Assembly: GCF_022179285.1 (NCBI RefSeq)
Contig: NZ_BPQO01000038.1
Span: 1 to 52,533 of the forward strand
Direction: 5' to 3'
Length of the DNA: 52,533 bases
Origin: Methylobacterium hispanicum
Lineage (GTDB): Bacteria > Pseudomonadota > Alphaproteobacteria > Rhizobiales > Beijerinckiaceae
The notes beneath the pieces were generated by a model. That model saw only the letters and a program-made list of their open reading frames with translations. It was not told the DNA's origin and did no database searches. The position numbers and the translations under genes were made by a program. Shown here in pieces: positions 51,117 through 52,533 of the stretch. The number at the start of each line of letters is the position of its first letter. The first letter of the stretch is position 1.

Positions 51117-51709
51117 GCTGTGGTTCCCGTAGTCTGATAAGGCTCGGTGCGGAAAACCGCCGTTGACATCAAAAGGTATGAGCCATCTGTGAAGGTACTG
51201 AATTTTACTCCGAGCAGGCCGAGGAAAGCCGGAAATTTAACGGCTGCCGTGACGACCACGATTGTGCCGGGCTTGGGGCACACATAAGTATTTCCGAAAT
51301 TAGTACTCCATGTACCTGTATTCGGATCGACAGGGGCTGAGGGTGTGGACGCGCCGAAGGAGCTGGCCGTCCTCACGTCGAGTTTGACTGCAGAGCAGTT
51401 GAACAGAGTGATGAGATTGCTGGAGGCCGAGCCGCACATCTGTGACCGAAGCCCTGTAAGCAACGCCGCCGGGTCGGTTTGCCCGGCGTTAGCGAGCTGG
51501 AATTGCCCGGTGAATAAGGACCGAGCGCCAACTTGCAGAGAGCGATCGAGATTTTGAGCGGCCCAGATGAGGAAAGCGACCTGGATGATCGCGGCGCACA
51601 ACCCCAGGAAAGGTACAGCGACTAGCGCGAACTCAACTGCTGCCGCTCCATCATCGGCATCAGCAAAAGCTTTAATCCTACTGAGTGGCGAGAAGCGGGC
51701 TGCCATCAC
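51104..51709 (-). CDS. TadE-like pseudopilin
   Basis: 201 residues. DADDGAAAVEFALVAVPFLG then LCAAIIQVAFLIWAAQNLDR gives the TadE signature (VEFALV..P with Glu) and the membrane helix, followed by a periplasmic domain with paired Cys (CGSAS, NCSAV, VCPKP, TACAS). First gene of the three-gene minus-strand set. The promoter must lie in 51710-51900. The low GC fits the rest of the set. Confidence 0.8.
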   Translation of the reverse strand: MMAARFSPLSRIKAFADADDGAAAVEFALVAVPFLGLCAAIIQVAFLIWAAQNLDRSLQVGARSLFTGQFQLANAGQTDPAALLTGLRSQMCGSASSNLITLFNCSAVKLDVRTASSFGASTPSAPVDPNTGTWSTNFGNTYVCPKPGTIVVVTAAVKFPAFLGLLGVKFSTFTDGSYLLMSTAVFRTEPYQTTGTTACAS

Positions 51710-52106
51710 ATTGCAACGGTATGAAGCTGATTTTTGTAGATGCCTCTATAAGGCTAAGGTTAAAATTCGGTCTTTTTAGGAGGCCGCTCGCGGATCCGTT
51801 ATCGTGGACAGAACAAGATCCGTATTCCTCTGCCTGACCTTCTTTTCCTACGGAGCGTTACATAAAAATGCTGGCCAGATGGTCTCTCAGAATCTCGAGA
51901 TCGGATGTCCGCTGCTTGACACGTCGCCAAGTTGGACTTCCACTGTGACCTGCGATGGCTCGATGCAGAACACTGGCGCTGCCGGTGCGTTCTCAATCCT
52001 CGCCGAGCACGACCTCAGGCGGCTTGCTGCAGCTAGGATGATGCAGCAAGTCCGGTCGAACGCGGCGGGCCTTTTCATGCTTGGTTGTCGTCCGTAGCTT
52101 CAGCCC
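51710..52106. other. intergenic upstream of the Tad set
   Basis: About 400 bases, AT-richer near 51715-51790, probably containing the promoter of the TadE/TadG operon. Open frames of 97 codons (+) and 63 codons (-) overlap each other and show no recognisable domain, so neither is annotated. Confidence 0.45.
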
Positions 52107-52533
52107 CTACACGACCCAGCTAGCCTGGAAGGACGATGCCGAGATACCCTGCAGGAGTACGCTGCCGTCGGACAGGGTGACGAGCGTGCCTCCGGCGACC
52201 TGGCTCACCGTGTAGCCCTGGCCCTGCAGCCACAACCTGTCGCCGCTCGCGAACGAGAAGTCGCTCACCGTGTCCTGACCCTGGCCGCGGCCGAACACGA
52301 ATGTGTCGGCGCCAGCCTCGCCCCGGAGCAGGTCGTTGCCCGTGCCGCCTTCCAGTGCATCGTTGCCGTCACCGCCGAATACGATGTCGTCGCCCTCGTC
52401 GCCCCAGAGGCGGTCGTTGCCCGCCCCACCCTGCAGCAGGTCGTTGCCACCCTGGCCGCCCAGGATGTCGTTGCCGTCGCCGCCGTACTGGGTGTCGTCA
52501 CCCGCGCCGCCCTCGACGAGGTCGTCGCCGGCC
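52107..52533 (-). CDS. RTX calcium-binding protein, C-terminal part (cut by window edge)
   Basis: The visible 141 residues contain hemolysin-type repeats: GGAGDDTQYGGDGND, GGQGGNDLLQGGAGND, GDEGDDIVFGGDGND, EGGTGNDLLRGEAGAD. They are followed by FVFGRGQGQDTVSDFSFASG (the usual end cap) and a short C-terminal tail (SSFQASWVV) that should carry the type I secretion signal. It is a candidate second substrate for a type I system, perhaps the PrtD/HlyD pair in this window. The N-terminus is outside. Confidence 0.88.
   Translation of the reverse strand, partial: AGDDLVEGGAGDDTQYGGDGNDILGGQGGNDLLQGGAGNDRLWGDEGDDIVFGGDGNDALEGGTGNDLLRGEAGADTFVFGRGQGQDTVSDFSFASGDRLWLQGQGYTVSQVAGGTLVTLSDGSVLLQGISASSFQASWVV

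Noticed and set aside
51804..52097. 97-codon plus-strand ORF
   Set aside because: No family or ribosome site, and it overlaps an equally weak minus-strand ORF; I see no reason to call either.
1..52533. Stop-codon recoding (TAG or TGA read as sense)
   Set aside because: Several intact genes end with TAG (for example the HlyD-like gene and both TadE-like genes) and many with TGA. The nonsense codons sit in accessory genes that also have frameshifts and truncations.

Overview
The window is GC-rich DNA from an alphaproteobacterium, most likely a Methylobacterium relative. That placement is inferred from base composition, the NPDV-repeat type I secretion substrate, the PiT/DUF47 pair and the many LysR-controlled redox operons; no rRNA or intact tRNA is present to confirm it. 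Several genes are broken, and local base composition drops at about 35.2-35.6 kb and 48.8-51.7 kb, which suggests recombination and transfer.

Region by region: 0-5.3 kb is an eroded zone. It holds two IS5-type transposase remnants around a carboxymuconolactone decarboxylase-like / NmrA-like / cupin operon, a tehA-like gene with an amber stop, and an SDR and an alpha/beta hydrolase that face each other and are both cut at one junction. 5.4-10.9 kb is a minus-strand group: a YcaC-like hydrolase that has lost its catalytic Cys segment, a GST, a PNPOx-ferredoxin reductase-[2Fe-2S] fusion, an NTF2-like protein, an unknown protein and a LysR regulator. 11.3-24.8 kb is the largest unit: a ~3,384-residue Ig-repeat protein ending in YLxxNPDV repeats, followed by its PrtD-type ABC exporter and HlyD-type adaptor. 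25-27.7 kb has pit, a DUF47 phosphate-transport regulator and small unknown genes. 27.8-31.9 kb is a glycerol-3-phosphate unit (glpR, glpD, a 68-residue ORF, glpT) with repeated CGAAAG operator candidates and a strong terminal hairpin.

32-35 kb has a LysR gene divergent from an MFS and a DMT exporter; the DMT gene is truncated. 35-36.8 kb looks like the remains of an integrated element: a P63C fragment, an integrase N-terminus joined to a GIY-YIG-like domain, a 20-base match to a tRNA-Gln 3' end, and a response-regulator tail. 36.8-47.4 kb carries a Tat-signal fumarase-superfamily lyase, a quinone oxidoreductase, an orphan TAXI protein, a YceI/cytochrome b/FMN reductase operon with a divergent LysR, and a second LysR divergent from an SDR/F420-type reductase/NTF2 operon. 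47.5-52.5 kb has palindromic AGCGGAC repeats, a short tyrosine recombinase, a tadE/tadE/tadG trio and the C-terminus of an RTX protein cut by the window edge.

Two themes stand out. The first is surface and secretion: the giant adhesin with its own exporter, an RTX protein, and Tad pseudopilins. The second is small redox or detoxification operons paired with LysR regulators. At least seven in-frame nonsense codons (four TAG, three TGA), several frameshifts and two opposed truncation junctions show active gene decay. The best candidate for something new is the NPDV-terminated giant adhesin, which appears to be exported without RTX repeats and still carries a recent 1,647-bp-offset internal duplication.
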